Positions 1-8,611 of a stretch of 64,000 bases of DNA are shown here, one piece after another. Every line of letters starts with the position of its first letter. Position 1 is the first letter of the stretch. Where the stretch lies: positions 1 through 64,000 of the forward strand of contig JAXLQL010000015.1 of assembly GCA_046331625.1 (NCBI GenBank), written 5' to 3'. The DNA is from JAXLQL01 sp046331625. Lineage in GTDB: Bacteria > Acidobacteriota > Terriglobia > Bryobacterales > Bryobacteraceae. The translations under genes were made by a program, and so were the position numbers. The notes beneath the pieces were generated by a model. It searched no databases. It was not told where the DNA came from and saw nothing but the letters and a program-made list of their open reading frames with translations.

Positions 1-1
1 C

Positions 2-3000
2 GTCAGCGCCGCGGTCTCCACCACGGGACTCGCACCCAACACGTACAACGCGACCATCACTATCACCGCAACCGGCGCCACCAACACGCCGCAAACGGTC
101 GCGGTCACGCTGACCGTTCCTTCGCCGACCATTAACTTCTCGCCGAGCAGCCTGACGTTCACCGGCGTGAATCCGCCCGCGCAGACCGTGAACATCACCA
201 ACTCCGGCGGCGGCACTCTCAACTGGACCGCGACCTCCAACCAGCCCTGGCTCACCCTCACGCCGAGCGCGAACTCAGTTAGCGCGACAGTCTCGACGGC
301 AGGCCTTGCGCCGAACACCTACAACGCGACGATTACGATCGTGGCAGCCGGTGCGACGAACACGCCGCAGACGATTCCGGTTACGCTGACCGTCCCCTCG
401 CCGACCATCAATTTCTCGCCCGCGAGCCTCACGTTCACAGGCACACAAGGCGGCGCGAATCCGGCGGCGCAGGTGTTGAGCATCACCAACTCCGGTGGCG
501 GCACTCTCACCTGGACCGCATCCTCCAACCAGCCCTGGCTCACGCTCACCCCCAGCGCGAATTCCGTCAGCGCCGCGGTCAGTCTCAGCGGGCTCACTCC
601 CAACACCTACAACGCGACGATCACCATCACCGCAACGGGCGCCACCAATACGCCGCAGACGGTTGCGGTGACGTTGACCGTCAGCGCGGCTCCGCCGACC
701 ATCAACTTCTCGCCGAGCAGCCTCACCTTCACGGGTACACAAGGGGGCGCGGATCCCGCAGCCCAACTGCTGAGCATCACGAACTCCGGTGGCGGCACGC
801 TCACGTGGACCGCGACATCGAACCAACCGTGGCTCGTACTCACTCCGAGCGCGAACTCCGTTAGCGCCGCGGTGAGTCTCACCGGACTCGCGCCGAACAC
901 CTACAACGCCACCATCACGATCGCCGCGACAGGTGCGACGAACACGCCGCAGACGGTCCTCGTGACGCTGACGGTGAACGCGGCTCCGCCGACAATCAAC
1001 TTGTCGCCGGGCAGCCTCACCTTCACGGGCGCGAACCCGGCGGCGCAGACGGTGAACGTCACCAACTCCGGCGGCGGCACGCTCAACTGGACCGCAACAT
1101 CGAACCAACCGTGGCTCACGCTCACGCCGAGCCCGAATTCCGTGAGCGCGGCAGTCTACACCGCCGGGCTCGCACCCAACACCTACAACGCGACGATCAC
1201 CATCGCGGCTACCGGTGCAACGAACACTCCGCAGACGATCCCGGTGACGCTCACGGTTCCTTCGCCGACCATCAACTTCTCGCCCGCGACCCTCACGTTC
1301 ACCGGCGTCAATCCGGTGGCGCAGACGGTGAACATCACGAATTCCGGAGGCGGAACCCTCAACTGGACGGCGACCTCGAATCAGCCTTGGCTCACGCTGA
1401 CGCCTTCTGCGAACTCCGTGAGCGCGGCGGTCTCCACCGCGGGGCTCGCACCCAACACCTACAACGCCACGATCACCATCACCGCCACCGGCGCAACGAA
1501 CACGCCGCAGACGATCCCAGTGACGCTGACGGTTCCTGCGCCGACGATCAACTTCTCCCCGAGCAGCCTCACGTTCACCGGTACGCAAGGCAGCGCGAAC
1601 CCGGCCGCGCAGGTGTTGAACATTACGAATTCCGGCGGCGGCACGCTCACCTGGACCGCCACATCGAACCAACCCTGGCTCACGCTCACCCCCAGCGCGA
1701 ATTCCGTCAGCGCGGCAGTGAGCCTCACCGGTCTCGCACCCAACACCTACAACGCGACCATCACCATCTCCGCGACCGGCGCCACCAACACACCGCAAAC
1801 GGTGCCCGTAACGTTGACGGTGAACGCGGCTGTGCCAACTATCAGCTTCTCCCCAGCGGGACTCAGCTTCGCCGCAACGCAAGGCGGGGCGAATCCGGCC
1901 GCGCAAGTTCTCAGCATCACCAACACGGGCGGCGGCACGCTCAACTGGACTGCGACTTCGAACCAAGCGTGGCTCGCCCTCACTCCGAGCGCGAACTCGG
2001 TCAGTGCCGCGATCAGCCTCGCCGGCCTCGCTCCCGGAGTCTACAACGCAACCATCACCATCGCGGCCACCGGCGCCACCAACACACCGCAGACCGTTCC
2101 TGTTTCGCTCACGCTCTCCACCGCCGCACCGACGCTCACGGCGTCGCCGACATCCATCACTCAAACCAGCACCGCCAATGGACCTCTCGCGTCGAGCCTG
2201 CCCGTAACCGTATCGAACACGGGCGCGAGCGCCATCACGTGGTCCGTCAGCGCGAACCAGCCGTGGGTCAACCTCTCGCCGCTCACGGGCACAGCGTCGG
2301 TGTCGAGTACGGGTGCCTTCGTTGTGCGGTCAAACCCCACCGGACTCGCGGTTGGCACTTACAACGCCACGGTCACCGTGTCTGCGCCGGGCCTGCCCTC
2401 GCAGACGATCCCGGTGACATTCAATGTTCTGACGCAACCGACGTTGACGGTTTCGCCGAGCGCCTTGACCTTCAGCGCTTCGGCTGGCGGAACTACGCCT
2501 CCAGCGCAACCGCTCTACGTCGTCAACGGTGGGGGCGGCGTGCTGACGTGGACTGCGTCGGCTGACGCGGCCTGGATCGGCCTCACCATCAATTCAGGCG
2601 GCATGTTCGTCCAGCCGAATTTGACTGGACTCGCTTCGGGAACGTACACCGGCAACATCACCATTACCGCGACCGGAGCAGCGGGGTCGCCGCAGACGGT
2701 GCCGGTCACACTCAACCTTGCCGCAGCCACGCCTTCCGCGATTAGCAGTTCACCGGCGTCGCTCACCTTCAACCACTACGTGGGCGGAGCGCGCCCCACG
2801 GCGCGCCTGCTTTCGCTCACCAACCTCGGCAACGGCAGCATCCCGTGGACCGCTTCCTCGAACCAGACCTGGCTCTCGGCGGGCCAGCCCTCCGGATCGA
2901 CTTCGGCGCTGCTTCCGATTTCGGTGCAGCCGAACGGTCTCGCCGCGGGAACCTACACGGGCGCCATCACGCTCTCTTCCACGGCGGGCTCGGGATCCAC

Positions 3001-3035
3001 CGCAACCGTTCCAGTGACGCTCAACGTGATCGATC
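2..3035 (+). repeat. Tandem coding repeat array, unit about 275-310 bp
   Basis: Unit boundaries fall near 120, 395, 690, 985, 1259, 1541, 1831, 2121, 2436 and 2726. Units 1-7 are close to each other in DNA as well as protein. They differ mainly by presence or absence of a short TQGG(A/S)(N/D) insert after SLTFTG. The units from 2121 onward are more divergent. The array creates long open frames on the opposite strand that are only shadows. Confidence 0.85.
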
Positions 3036-4447
3036 CCACGCCGTTGCGCAATCGCTACGCGGCGCCGAACGGATCGCCCACTGGCGACGGCAGCATCAAC
3101 AATCCTTGGGATCTTTACACCGCGCTGTTCTACAACTACGCGCTGCAACCGGGAGACACCCTGTGGCTGCGCGGAGGCGTCTACACGGGCCCGGGCGGAT
3201 ACTTCAACTGCGTGCTCAACGGAACGCCGGCGCGGCCCGTCATCGTGCGCCAGTATCCCGGCGAGCGCGCCATCATCGAAGGCGGCGTCTATCTCTACGG
3301 TGCGTACACGTGGTTCTGGGGCTTCGAGATCCGCGGCCTTGCCACGAGCAATCGCACACTGCAGAACACGATGTCGTTCGGGCTCGAAGTCTACGCACCC
3401 GGAGCCAAAGTGATCAACATGACGATTCACGATGGCTACACGGGATTGAGCCTGTGGCGCCAGGCGACCGATGCCGAAGCCTACGGCAACACTGTCTACA
3501 ACTTCGGCTATCAGGGCACCGACCGCGGACACGGCCACGCCATCTACACGCAGAACGACACCGGACTGAAGACGATCCACGACAACATCCTCTTCCATGG
3601 ATTCGGATTCGGCTTGCACGCCTACGGCACCGATGCGTCGGCGGTGCGCAACTATGACGCCGAAGGCAACATCAGCTTCAACAACGGCGTGCTCGGCATC
3701 GGCCGTCCGCACAGCGACAACATCTTCTTCAGCGGCGGCATCTCGATGCAAGGGATCCGCGTGGAGAACAATTACACCTACCACACCATCGCCGACGGTC
3801 AAGGAACCAATCAGTTCGGCTTCGGCGGCGGCGGACCGCACGCCGACCTCGTCGCCCGCGGCAACTACTTCATCGGCGGCAGCCCCAGCATCTACTTCAA
3901 CAACTGGCAGGACATCGATTTCCGCAACAACGTGGTGTACGATTCCGACGGCTGGATGCTCTCGCTCACCACCGAGCAGGGCCAACTTCCGCAGCGATAT
4001 CTGTGGGACTTCAACAGCTACTACAGCAACGCCGCGAGTCCGTTCCGGCTGTTTGCTCCCCGCTGGACCTTTGACGCATGGAAGCTGTTGACCAACGCCG
4101 ATGCGGGCAGCACGGTGAACCCGGCGCGTCCGGCGGGCGCCACCGTGTTCGTACGGCCGAACAAGTTCGAACTCGGGCGCGGCCATGTCGCGGTCTACAA
4201 CTGGGCGCTGACGCCCACCGTAAGCGTGGACCTTTCGAGCATCCTCTCGCCTGGGAACAACTACGAGATTCGCAACGCGGTGAATCCCACCGCGGCGCCG
4301 ATTCTCACCGGAACATATTCGGGCGGTCTCGTGTCGCTGCCGATGACGGGCCTCACGGCTGCTACTCCGCTCGGTACGGCTGTGCCCACGCAGCCGGTCC
4401 ACCCGGGGCCGGAGTTTGGAGTGTTCCAGGTGATCAAGACCCCGTAG
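2..4447 (+). CDS. BACON-repeat surface protein with C-terminal parallel beta-helix domain (5' end outside window)
   Basis: The reading frame is open from base 2, so the start lies upstream; the first internal GTG (167) is not the start. Bases 2 to about 3040 encode roughly ten complete copies and one partial copy of a ~95-residue module with the pattern INFSP-SLTFTG, ITNSGGGTLTW, SNQPWLTLTP, NTYNATITI, VPVTLTV. This is the look of BACON/Ig-like beta-sandwich modules. The last three copies have diverged. From about 3050 the sequence switches to a right-handed beta-helix type (YAAPNGSPTGDG, LQPGDTLWLRGGVYTG, then many short N/G-rich turns), as in pectate-lyase-like or carbohydrate-binding proteins. 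It is probably secreted or cell-surface and may bind or cleave polysaccharide; no catalytic residues can be assigned. The repeats are nearly identical at DNA level, so recombination between copies, and assembly collapse, are possible. Confidence 0.8.
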   Translation, partial: VSAAVSTTGLAPNTYNATITITATGATNTPQTVAVTLTVPSPTINFSPSSLTFTGVNPPAQTVNITNSGGGTLNWTATSNQPWLTLTPSANSVSATVSTAGLAPNTYNATITIVAAGATNTPQTIPVTLTVPSPTINFSPASLTFTGTQGGANPAAQVLSITNSGGGTLTWTASSNQPWLTLTPSANSVSAAVSLSGLTPNTYNATITITATGATNTPQTVAVTLTVSAAPPTINFSPSSLTFTGTQGGADPAAQLLSITNSGGGTLTWTATSNQPWLVLTPSANSVSAAVSLTGLAPNTYNATITIAATGATNTPQTVLVTLTVNAAPPTINLSPGSLTFTGANPAAQTVNVTNSGGGTLNWTATSNQPWLTLTPSPNSVSAAVYTAGLAPNTYNATITIAATGATNTPQTIPVTLTVPSPTINFSPATLTFTGVNPVAQTVNITNSGGGTLNWTATSNQPWLTLTPSANSVSAAVSTAGLAPNTYNATITITATGATNTPQTIPVTLTVPAPTINFSPSSLTFTGTQGSANPAAQVLNITNSGGGTLTWTATSNQPWLTLTPSANSVSAAVSLTGLAPNTYNATITISATGATNTPQTVPVTLTVNAAVPTISFSPAGLSFAATQGGANPAAQVLSITNTGGGTLNWTATSNQAWLALTPSANSVSAAISLAGLAPGVYNATITIAATGATNTPQTVPVSLTLSTAAPTLTASPTSITQTSTANGPLASSLPVTVSNTGASAITWSVSANQPWVNLSPLTGTASVSSTGAFVVRSNPTGLAVGTYNATVTVSAPGLPSQTIPVTFNVLTQPTLTVSPSALTFSASAGGTTPPAQPLYVVNGGGGVLTWTASADAAWIGLTINSGGMFVQPNLTGLASGTYTGNITITATGAAGSPQTVPVTLNLAAATPSAISSSPASLTFNHYVGGARPTARLLSLTNLGNGSIPWTASSNQTWLSAGQPSGSTSALLPISVQPNGLAAGTYTGAITLSSTAGSGSTATVPVTLNVIDPTPLRNRYAAPNGSPTGDGSINNPWDLYTALFYNYALQPGDTLWLRGGVYTGPGGYFNCVLNGTPARPVIVRQYPGERAIIEGGVYLYGAYTWFWGFEIRGLATSNRTLQNTMSFGLEVYAPGAKVINMTIHDGYTGLSLWRQATDAEAYGNTVYNFGYQGTDRGHGHAIYTQNDTGLKTIHDNILFHGFGFGLHAYGTDASAVRNYDAEGNISFNNGVLGIGRPHSDNIFFSGGISMQGIRVENNYTYHTIADGQGTNQFGFGGGGPHADLVARGNYFIGGSPSIYFNNWQDIDFRNNVVYDSDGWMLSLTTEQGQLPQRYLWDFNSYYSNAASPFRLFAPRWTFDAWKLLTNADAGSTVNPARPAGATVFVRPNKFELGRGHVAVYNWALTPTVSVDLSSILSPGNNYEIRNAVNPTAAPILTGTYSGGLVSLPMTGLTAATPLGTAVPTQPVHPGPEFGVFQVIKTP

Positions 4448-4461
4448 CGGGTGGCTCCGAT

Positions 4462-4501
4462 TGTGGGGCAGACTTCAGTCTGCGCGGAACTTCAGTCCCG
4501 C
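4462..4501. repeat. Extragenic palindromic repeat, type 1
   Basis: Two adjacent short hairpins: GCAGACT-TC-AGTCTGC, then the GCGG(G)ACTTCAGTCCCGC stem, preceded by TGTGGG. The same composite recurs at 4586, 13860, 15114 and 17115. Confidence 0.75.
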
Positions 4502-4585
4502 TGCCGCTCGCGAGCAAGCACCCAGAAGGCGCACTCGGGAGATCTCTTGACTTGAAGACGATTCAGGTGCTCGGACTGATCAAAA

Positions 4586-4625
4586 GCGGGACTGAAGTCC
4601 CGCGCAGGCTGAAGCCTGCCCCACA
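4586..4625. repeat. Extragenic palindromic repeat, type 1, inverted copy
   Basis: GCGGGACT-GA-AGTCCCGC followed by GCAGGCT-GA-AGCCTGC and CCCACA. This is the reverse orientation of the copy at 4462, so the two form a converging pair about 85 bp apart in the gap between the BACON protein gene and the cupin gene. Confidence 0.8.
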
Positions 4626-4640
4626 CGGTCAACTGCTATG

Positions 4641-5606
4641 TCAGTGCGCTTCGAACATGTGCGCGATGTCCTGGTAGCCGTTCATCGCCAGCCTGCATGC
4701 CGGACTGTCACCCGCCCACCGCGGCCGGTGCCAGTGCATCCGCGGAGCATAAACGATGTCGCCTTGGTCGGCCAGGATCATTCCCGCGCCTTCCATCTTG
4801 TACTCCATCTTGCCCAAGAGAATGAACCAGAACTCGGCGCACTCGGGATGGAAGTGGCCTTTGTCGGCATCGGTCACCGGCGGCAGCGACTTCGGATCGC
4901 CGAAAATGATGTTCGACACCGCGCGATCATCGGCGATGAAGCGCCGCTGCGATTCGGTGCCCGCCACCACCGCGTTGAAATCGATCCACGGGCGATTCCC
5001 GTGATCGTATCCGCCGCGCCCGCTCACCGTGGTCTTCACGAACTCGAAACCCTTCAGCGTAGGCATTGCGTCGTCGGCCGGATACATCGTCTTGGCGTGC
5101 GCGATGTTCACTTCGAACCGCAGTGACGGCTTGTCGCCCACTGTTTCCATCTGGTAGAACGTGCGATACGGAACCTGTACCATGTAGCCCTTCGAAGCCA
5201 CGAAGGGTTCCTGCCCGTCAATCGTGAATCGAACCTGACCATCCTGAATCACCCACCAGGCGCGCGTATCGGGATGCATGCGCCGGCGCGTTTTCTCGCC
5301 CGCCGCCATCTGGATGTAGTCGGCCTCGAGATGCTCGTCGCGCACCACAGGCATGGTCCAGTTGGCCTTGCCTTTGTGCGCGGCCAGAATGTCAGCCAGC
5401 TTCCAGTGCGGTTTGTTGGGAGCGGTCCAGCCGGGGAGCTTGGTAGCTTTGGGCGACCACACCGTCTGAGTGGGACCCTTGTTCCCCTTCTTTCCTCCGC
5501 CCTTCTTGCCCGATGGCGCAGGTGGACCATCTTGCGCCACCACCGCTACCAACAGTAAGGACGTTGCTGCAATCAGAGCGACCGAATATTTCAAAGTCTG
5601 GTACAT
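4641..5606 (-). CDS. Secreted bicupin protein
   Basis: A 321-residue protein with an N-terminal signal sequence (SVALIAATSLLLVAVVAQ), then a Lys/Gly-rich linker and two cupin barrels. The first barrel has MHPDTRAWWVIQDGQVRF near residue 110. The second has HFHPECAEFWFILLGKMEY near 245, with HWHRPR closing the metal site. The HxH, E and H pattern of barrel two suggests a bound metal, while barrel one lacks the full set. The ATG at 5606 is the first start in the frame. It is divergent from the cytochrome/PQQ-propeller gene with about 50 bp between them, so the two probably share a promoter region. The substrate is unknown; dioxygenase-like or sugar-binding roles are both possible. Confidence 0.7.
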   Translation of the reverse strand: MYQTLKYSVALIAATSLLLVAVVAQDGPPAPSGKKGGGKKGNKGPTQTVWSPKATKLPGWTAPNKPHWKLADILAAHKGKANWTMPVVRDEHLEADYIQMAAGEKTRRRMHPDTRAWWVIQDGQVRFTIDGQEPFVASKGYMVQVPYRTFYQMETVGDKPSLRFEVNIAHAKTMYPADDAMPTLKGFEFVKTTVSGRGGYDHGNRPWIDFNAVVAGTESQRRFIADDRAVSNIIFGDPKSLPPVTDADKGHFHPECAEFWFILLGKMEYKMEGAGMILADQGDIVYAPRMHWHRPRWAGDSPACRLAMNGYQDIAHMFEAH

Positions 5607-5658
5607 GGTCGCCTACTATAGCACCGATATGTCCCTCCGTCGCCGCTTGGATGATACG

Positions 5659-7683
5659 ATGAGTCTACTCATGCGTCTTCTGGTCGTCTTCATCGCCGCC
5701 GCGGCGGCGCTCGCGCAAGCTCCGCCAGCCGCTCAGCCCGGCACCCCCGCGCCTCCGGCGCCGAACTTCGCCAACACCGTTCGCCCCTTTCTGGAGGCGC
5801 ACTGCCAGGCGTGCCACAACAACAAGCTCCGCTCGGGCGACCTCAACTTCGAAGTGCTCAAGCACGCCAACAATGCGGGGTCGCAAACGCAGGCCTGGGA
5901 GTCGACGGCATATGTGCTCAAGACCGGCCGTATGCCGCCGCCGAACACGCCGCGGCCGCCCGAAGCAGACGCCGAGAAGGTCCGCACGCTCATCGAAGCT
6001 TCCATCGCCAAGCTCGCCACGCGTGACGCCGCGCCCGCCGCTCCGCCCACTCGCGAATGGCTCACCTGGCAGTTTGACCCCGAACGCACCGGCTGGGCTC
6101 GCGCCGAGACCGTGCTCTCGAAGGCCACCGCCGCGAACGTCGGGCTCGTGTGGAAAGCGCAGCTCGACGCCAAGCCCACGCGCATCAACGGATACTCCAC
6201 GCTCACCGATCCGCTCATCGCCGAAAACGTACGCACCGCGAAGGGCATGAAGACCGTCATCTACACGGCGAGCGCCGAGAACAACGTCTATGCGCTCGAC
6301 GCCGAATCCGGCTCGGTCATCTGGCAGCGCCAGTTCGCCAACAACGCCAAGCCTCCGTTCCCCGCTTCCGGAAACTGCCCGAACAATCTCAACGCCACGC
6401 CGACTATCGACAAAGCTTCGTCGATCCTCTACGTGCTCACGAATGAAGGCAAGCTGCGCGCGCTCGGCCTGGGCGACGGCGAAGATCGCATGAATCCCGT
6501 GGAGTTCACTGAGCCCTACTCGCGCAACTGGAGCCTCAACCTCATCGATGGCTGGATCTATACATCCACATCGCGTGGCTGCGGCGGAGCCACTTCGGTA
6601 ATCACCGCGGTGAACGTCGCCAACCCGAGCCACCCGGTGGCGAAGTTCTATCCGAGCACGGGCAAGGCCTCGGGGCCATGGGGTCGCGGCGGCATCGTCC
6701 ACATTCCCACCGGCGTGATCGCGCAGACCGCGGACGGAGCTTACGATCCGGCGAGCGGGCGCTTCGGCAACTCGATGCTCGGCCTCACCAAAGACCTGCG
6801 CCTCAACGATTCCTACACGCCCGCCAACTGGGACTATCTCAATCGCAAAGATTTCGACCTCGGTGTTTCGAGTCCCACGGTGTTCAAGTTTGACAAGTGG
6901 ACGCTGGTGGCCGCGGCGGCCAAAGAAGGCGTCATCTATTTGCTGGATGCGGCGAATCTCGGTGGCGACAATCACATGACGCCGCTCTACGTCTCGCCTC
7001 GCTACGGCAATGACGCGCTCACGTTCGGCTACACCGGAGTCTGGGGATCGCTCTCTACCTGGGTGGACGCGAAGGGCGAGCGTTGGCTGCTGGTTCCGAT
7101 GATGGGTCCGCCCGCCAAAGACACCATGGGACAGTTTCCGGCTTCTGACGGCAAGGTGGTGAACGGCAACGTCATGGCGTTTCGCGTGAAGAAGAAGGAC
7201 AACAAGCCCGTGCTCGAGCCTGCGTGGATGTCAGGCGACCTCGATTCGCCCGGCATGCCGGTGGCCGCGGGCGGAGTGGTGTGGGTGATCGCCACTGGCG
7301 ACCGCGCTCGTGACGCCTTCCGCCCCAACTTCGGCGGACCTCCCGGTGCACCCGGCGCCCCGGGCGCTGCTCCGCGCCGGCGTTTCTTCGGTGGTCCTGA
7401 GAATCAGGTGAATCCCGGCGAGCCCGGCGCAGAACGCGACGCCGCATGGCTCACTTCGCAGAATGAGCCGGGCGGACAGACTCCGGGGCGCCGCTTCTCT
7501 GGTGGTCGCGATGTCACGCACGCGGTGCTGTATGCGCTCGACGCCGAGACAGGCAAGGAACTCTACTCGTCGAAGGATGTCATCGACAGTTGGAACCACT
7601 ATGGCGGAATCGCGCTGGCGGGTGGGCGGATTTACCTGTCCACTTACGATGCCCGCGTCTACGCCTTCGGGCTCCCGCGGTGA
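5659..7683 (+). CDS. Cytochrome c / PQQ-type beta-propeller secreted protein
   Basis: Start ATG at 5659 or 5671; both give the signal peptide MRLLVVFIAAAAALAQ. The open frame extends further upstream but would overlap the divergent cupin gene. The mature N-terminus is a small cytochrome domain with one CQACH heme site (NTVRPFLEAHCQACHN) and a later GRMPPP that could supply the Met ligand, resembling planctomycete-type cytochrome domains. The remainder is a PQQ-like propeller with repeated DAESGSVIWQRQ-type blades, a Gly/Pro-rich insert (PGAPGAPGAAPRRRF) near residue 610, and a final DARVYAFGLPR blade. It is probably a periplasmic dehydrogenase-like protein. PQQ binding is not proven, because many such propellers lack the cofactor. 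Confidence 0.75.
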   Translation: MSLLMRLLVVFIAAAAALAQAPPAAQPGTPAPPAPNFANTVRPFLEAHCQACHNNKLRSGDLNFEVLKHANNAGSQTQAWESTAYVLKTGRMPPPNTPRPPEADAEKVRTLIEASIAKLATRDAAPAAPPTREWLTWQFDPERTGWARAETVLSKATAANVGLVWKAQLDAKPTRINGYSTLTDPLIAENVRTAKGMKTVIYTASAENNVYALDAESGSVIWQRQFANNAKPPFPASGNCPNNLNATPTIDKASSILYVLTNEGKLRALGLGDGEDRMNPVEFTEPYSRNWSLNLIDGWIYTSTSRGCGGATSVITAVNVANPSHPVAKFYPSTGKASGPWGRGGIVHIPTGVIAQTADGAYDPASGRFGNSMLGLTKDLRLNDSYTPANWDYLNRKDFDLGVSSPTVFKFDKWTLVAAAAKEGVIYLLDAANLGGDNHMTPLYVSPRYGNDALTFGYTGVWGSLSTWVDAKGERWLLVPMMGPPAKDTMGQFPASDGKVVNGNVMAFRVKKKDNKPVLEPAWMSGDLDSPGMPVAAGGVVWVIATGDRARDAFRPNFGGPPGAPGAPGAAPRRRFFGGPENQVNPGEPGAERDAAWLTSQNEPGGQTPGRRFSGGRDVTHAVLYALDAETGKELYSSKDVIDSWNHYGGIALAGGRIYLSTYDARVYAFGLPR

Positions 7684-7746
7684 CCCTTGCCGCATGCGGC
7701 AAGCTGAGCACAACATCGCGTCCCAAGACGTGAGGCTCCTGGTTCG

Positions 7747-8187
7747 TCATGCCACGGTATCCGGGTGAATCGCTTCGATGTCGCCATAACGGCTGAAATC
7801 ACCGACGTTGAAGGTCAAGATTCGACCGATGCCATAGCTTCTCATCGACGCGACAAGACGCGCGTCATGCACTTTGGCACCCTTGACGGCATGTTCAACG
7901 ACTAACTTCCGCCAAGCCTGAAAGGCCTTGGTGGTGTCCGCGAGAACCACGAGAAATTTCTGCATCTGATCGACGTAACGGTTGGCGGCCTCTATGCTCA
8001 GCCCAATCCCATTGACTTCCTTTGGCCGGGTGCACACATTCCAGAACTCAGCCACGTTCTGCGGAGTGATGAAGAGCGAGCAATCACCCCGATACAGAGC
8101 AACCAACGCGTGCCGGGCGGCGCGAGAGGACGGATGCTTCCGCTGGACGCTCCGCACGAGAACGTTCGTATCAATCAAAACCCTCAT
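7747..8187 (-). CDS. vapC: VapC-like PIN-domain ribonuclease toxin
   Basis: A 146-residue PIN domain protein. The acidic metal ligands expected of the family are visible: D6 in LIDTNVLV, E47 in NVAEFWN, D108 in VHDARL and D130 in FNVGDF. PIN toxins cleave RNA with Mg2+ or Mn2+. The ATG (8187) follows the stop codon of the upstream small gene directly with no gap, the usual arrangement of a vapBC operon. The length is normal for the family and the gene looks intact. Confidence 0.85.
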   Translation of the reverse strand: MRVLIDTNVLVRSVQRKHPSSRAARHALVALYRGDCSLFITPQNVAEFWNVCTRPKEVNGIGLSIEAANRYVDQMQKFLVVLADTTKAFQAWRKLVVEHAVKGAKVHDARLVASMRSYGIGRILTFNVGDFSRYGDIEAIHPDTVA

Positions 8188-8427
8188 CTACCAACGATCC
8201 GGGTACAGATTCTCACGACTGATGGCCTCGTCGGAGAGCGGCGGTGCGTCATCGGGGAAACTGTCGGCCCATGCGATGAACGCCCGCGCCCTGTCTTCTC
8301 CAGTTTCCACGGGAGTGACGCTTGACTCCTTGACGAGAATTTCCTCGAGGATGTCGTCCACGGAAACGCCGCGCCGTTGCGCAAGCGCAATCAGATTCGC
8401 CTCAACCTCAGGATTCAGATCTAGCAT
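8188..8427 (-). CDS. vapB: VapB-type antitoxin
   Basis: 79 residues. The frame opens further upstream, but AAGGAGG lies just before the ATG at 8427 and fixes the start at MLDLNPEVEANLIALAQ. The N-terminal half looks like a short DNA-binding segment (NPEVEANLIALAQRRGVSVDDILEEIL). The C-terminal half (FPDDAPPLSDEAISRENLYPDRW) is Pro/acidic with a conserved-looking tail that would wrap the toxin. It is co-transcribed with the PIN toxin, whose ATG abuts this stop codon. Confidence 0.75.
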   Translation of the reverse strand: MLDLNPEVEANLIALAQRRGVSVDDILEEILVKESSVTPVETGEDRARAFIAWADSFPDDAPPLSDEAISRENLYPDRW

Positions 8428-8490
8428 TTTGGCAGCCTCCTTCTTCACATTAGCTGCTTCAGTTTGATTCTGCCACGACGCGAGCAGAGT

Positions 8491-8569
8491 AGGCATGCCA
8501 CGCGTTCCGGCGAACATCCGCGGGAAGGCCCGCGTACAACGAGTGGAATCGCCGGGCCGTCAGCGACGT
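8491..8569 (-). pseudogene. relE-like toxin 5' remnant
   Basis: Read on the minus strand this gives TSLTARRFHSLYAGLPADV and then RRNAWHAY. It aligns base for base (about 13 differences in 79) with the start of the relE-like pseudogene at 9828-9750. Its start codon is ACG instead of ATG, and homology ends abruptly after HAY. It keeps TAC (Tyr) where the other copy has a TAA stop. It is a non-functional relic lying upstream of vapB. Confidence 0.65.
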
Positions 8570-8572
8570 TTC

Positions 8573-8608
8573 GATGCGCGCGTGTACGCGTTCGGGCTCC
8601 CGCGGTGA
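8573..8608 (+). pseudogene. 3'-end relic of a PQQ-propeller gene
   Basis: These 36 bases encode DARVYAFGLPR-stop and match the last 36 bases of the propeller gene ending at 7683 at 33 positions; the three differences are all silent third-codon changes. It abuts the relE relic within 4 bp. The silent-only differences suggest it came from a paralogous coding sequence rather than by chance. Confidence 0.55.
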
Positions 8609-8611
8609 CCG

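Noticed and set aside
275..2164. A 629-codon open frame on the minus strand across the BACON repeats
   Set aside because: It is a GC-rich shadow of the tandem repeat. Its product is an Arg/Gly-rich low-complexity string without a fold.
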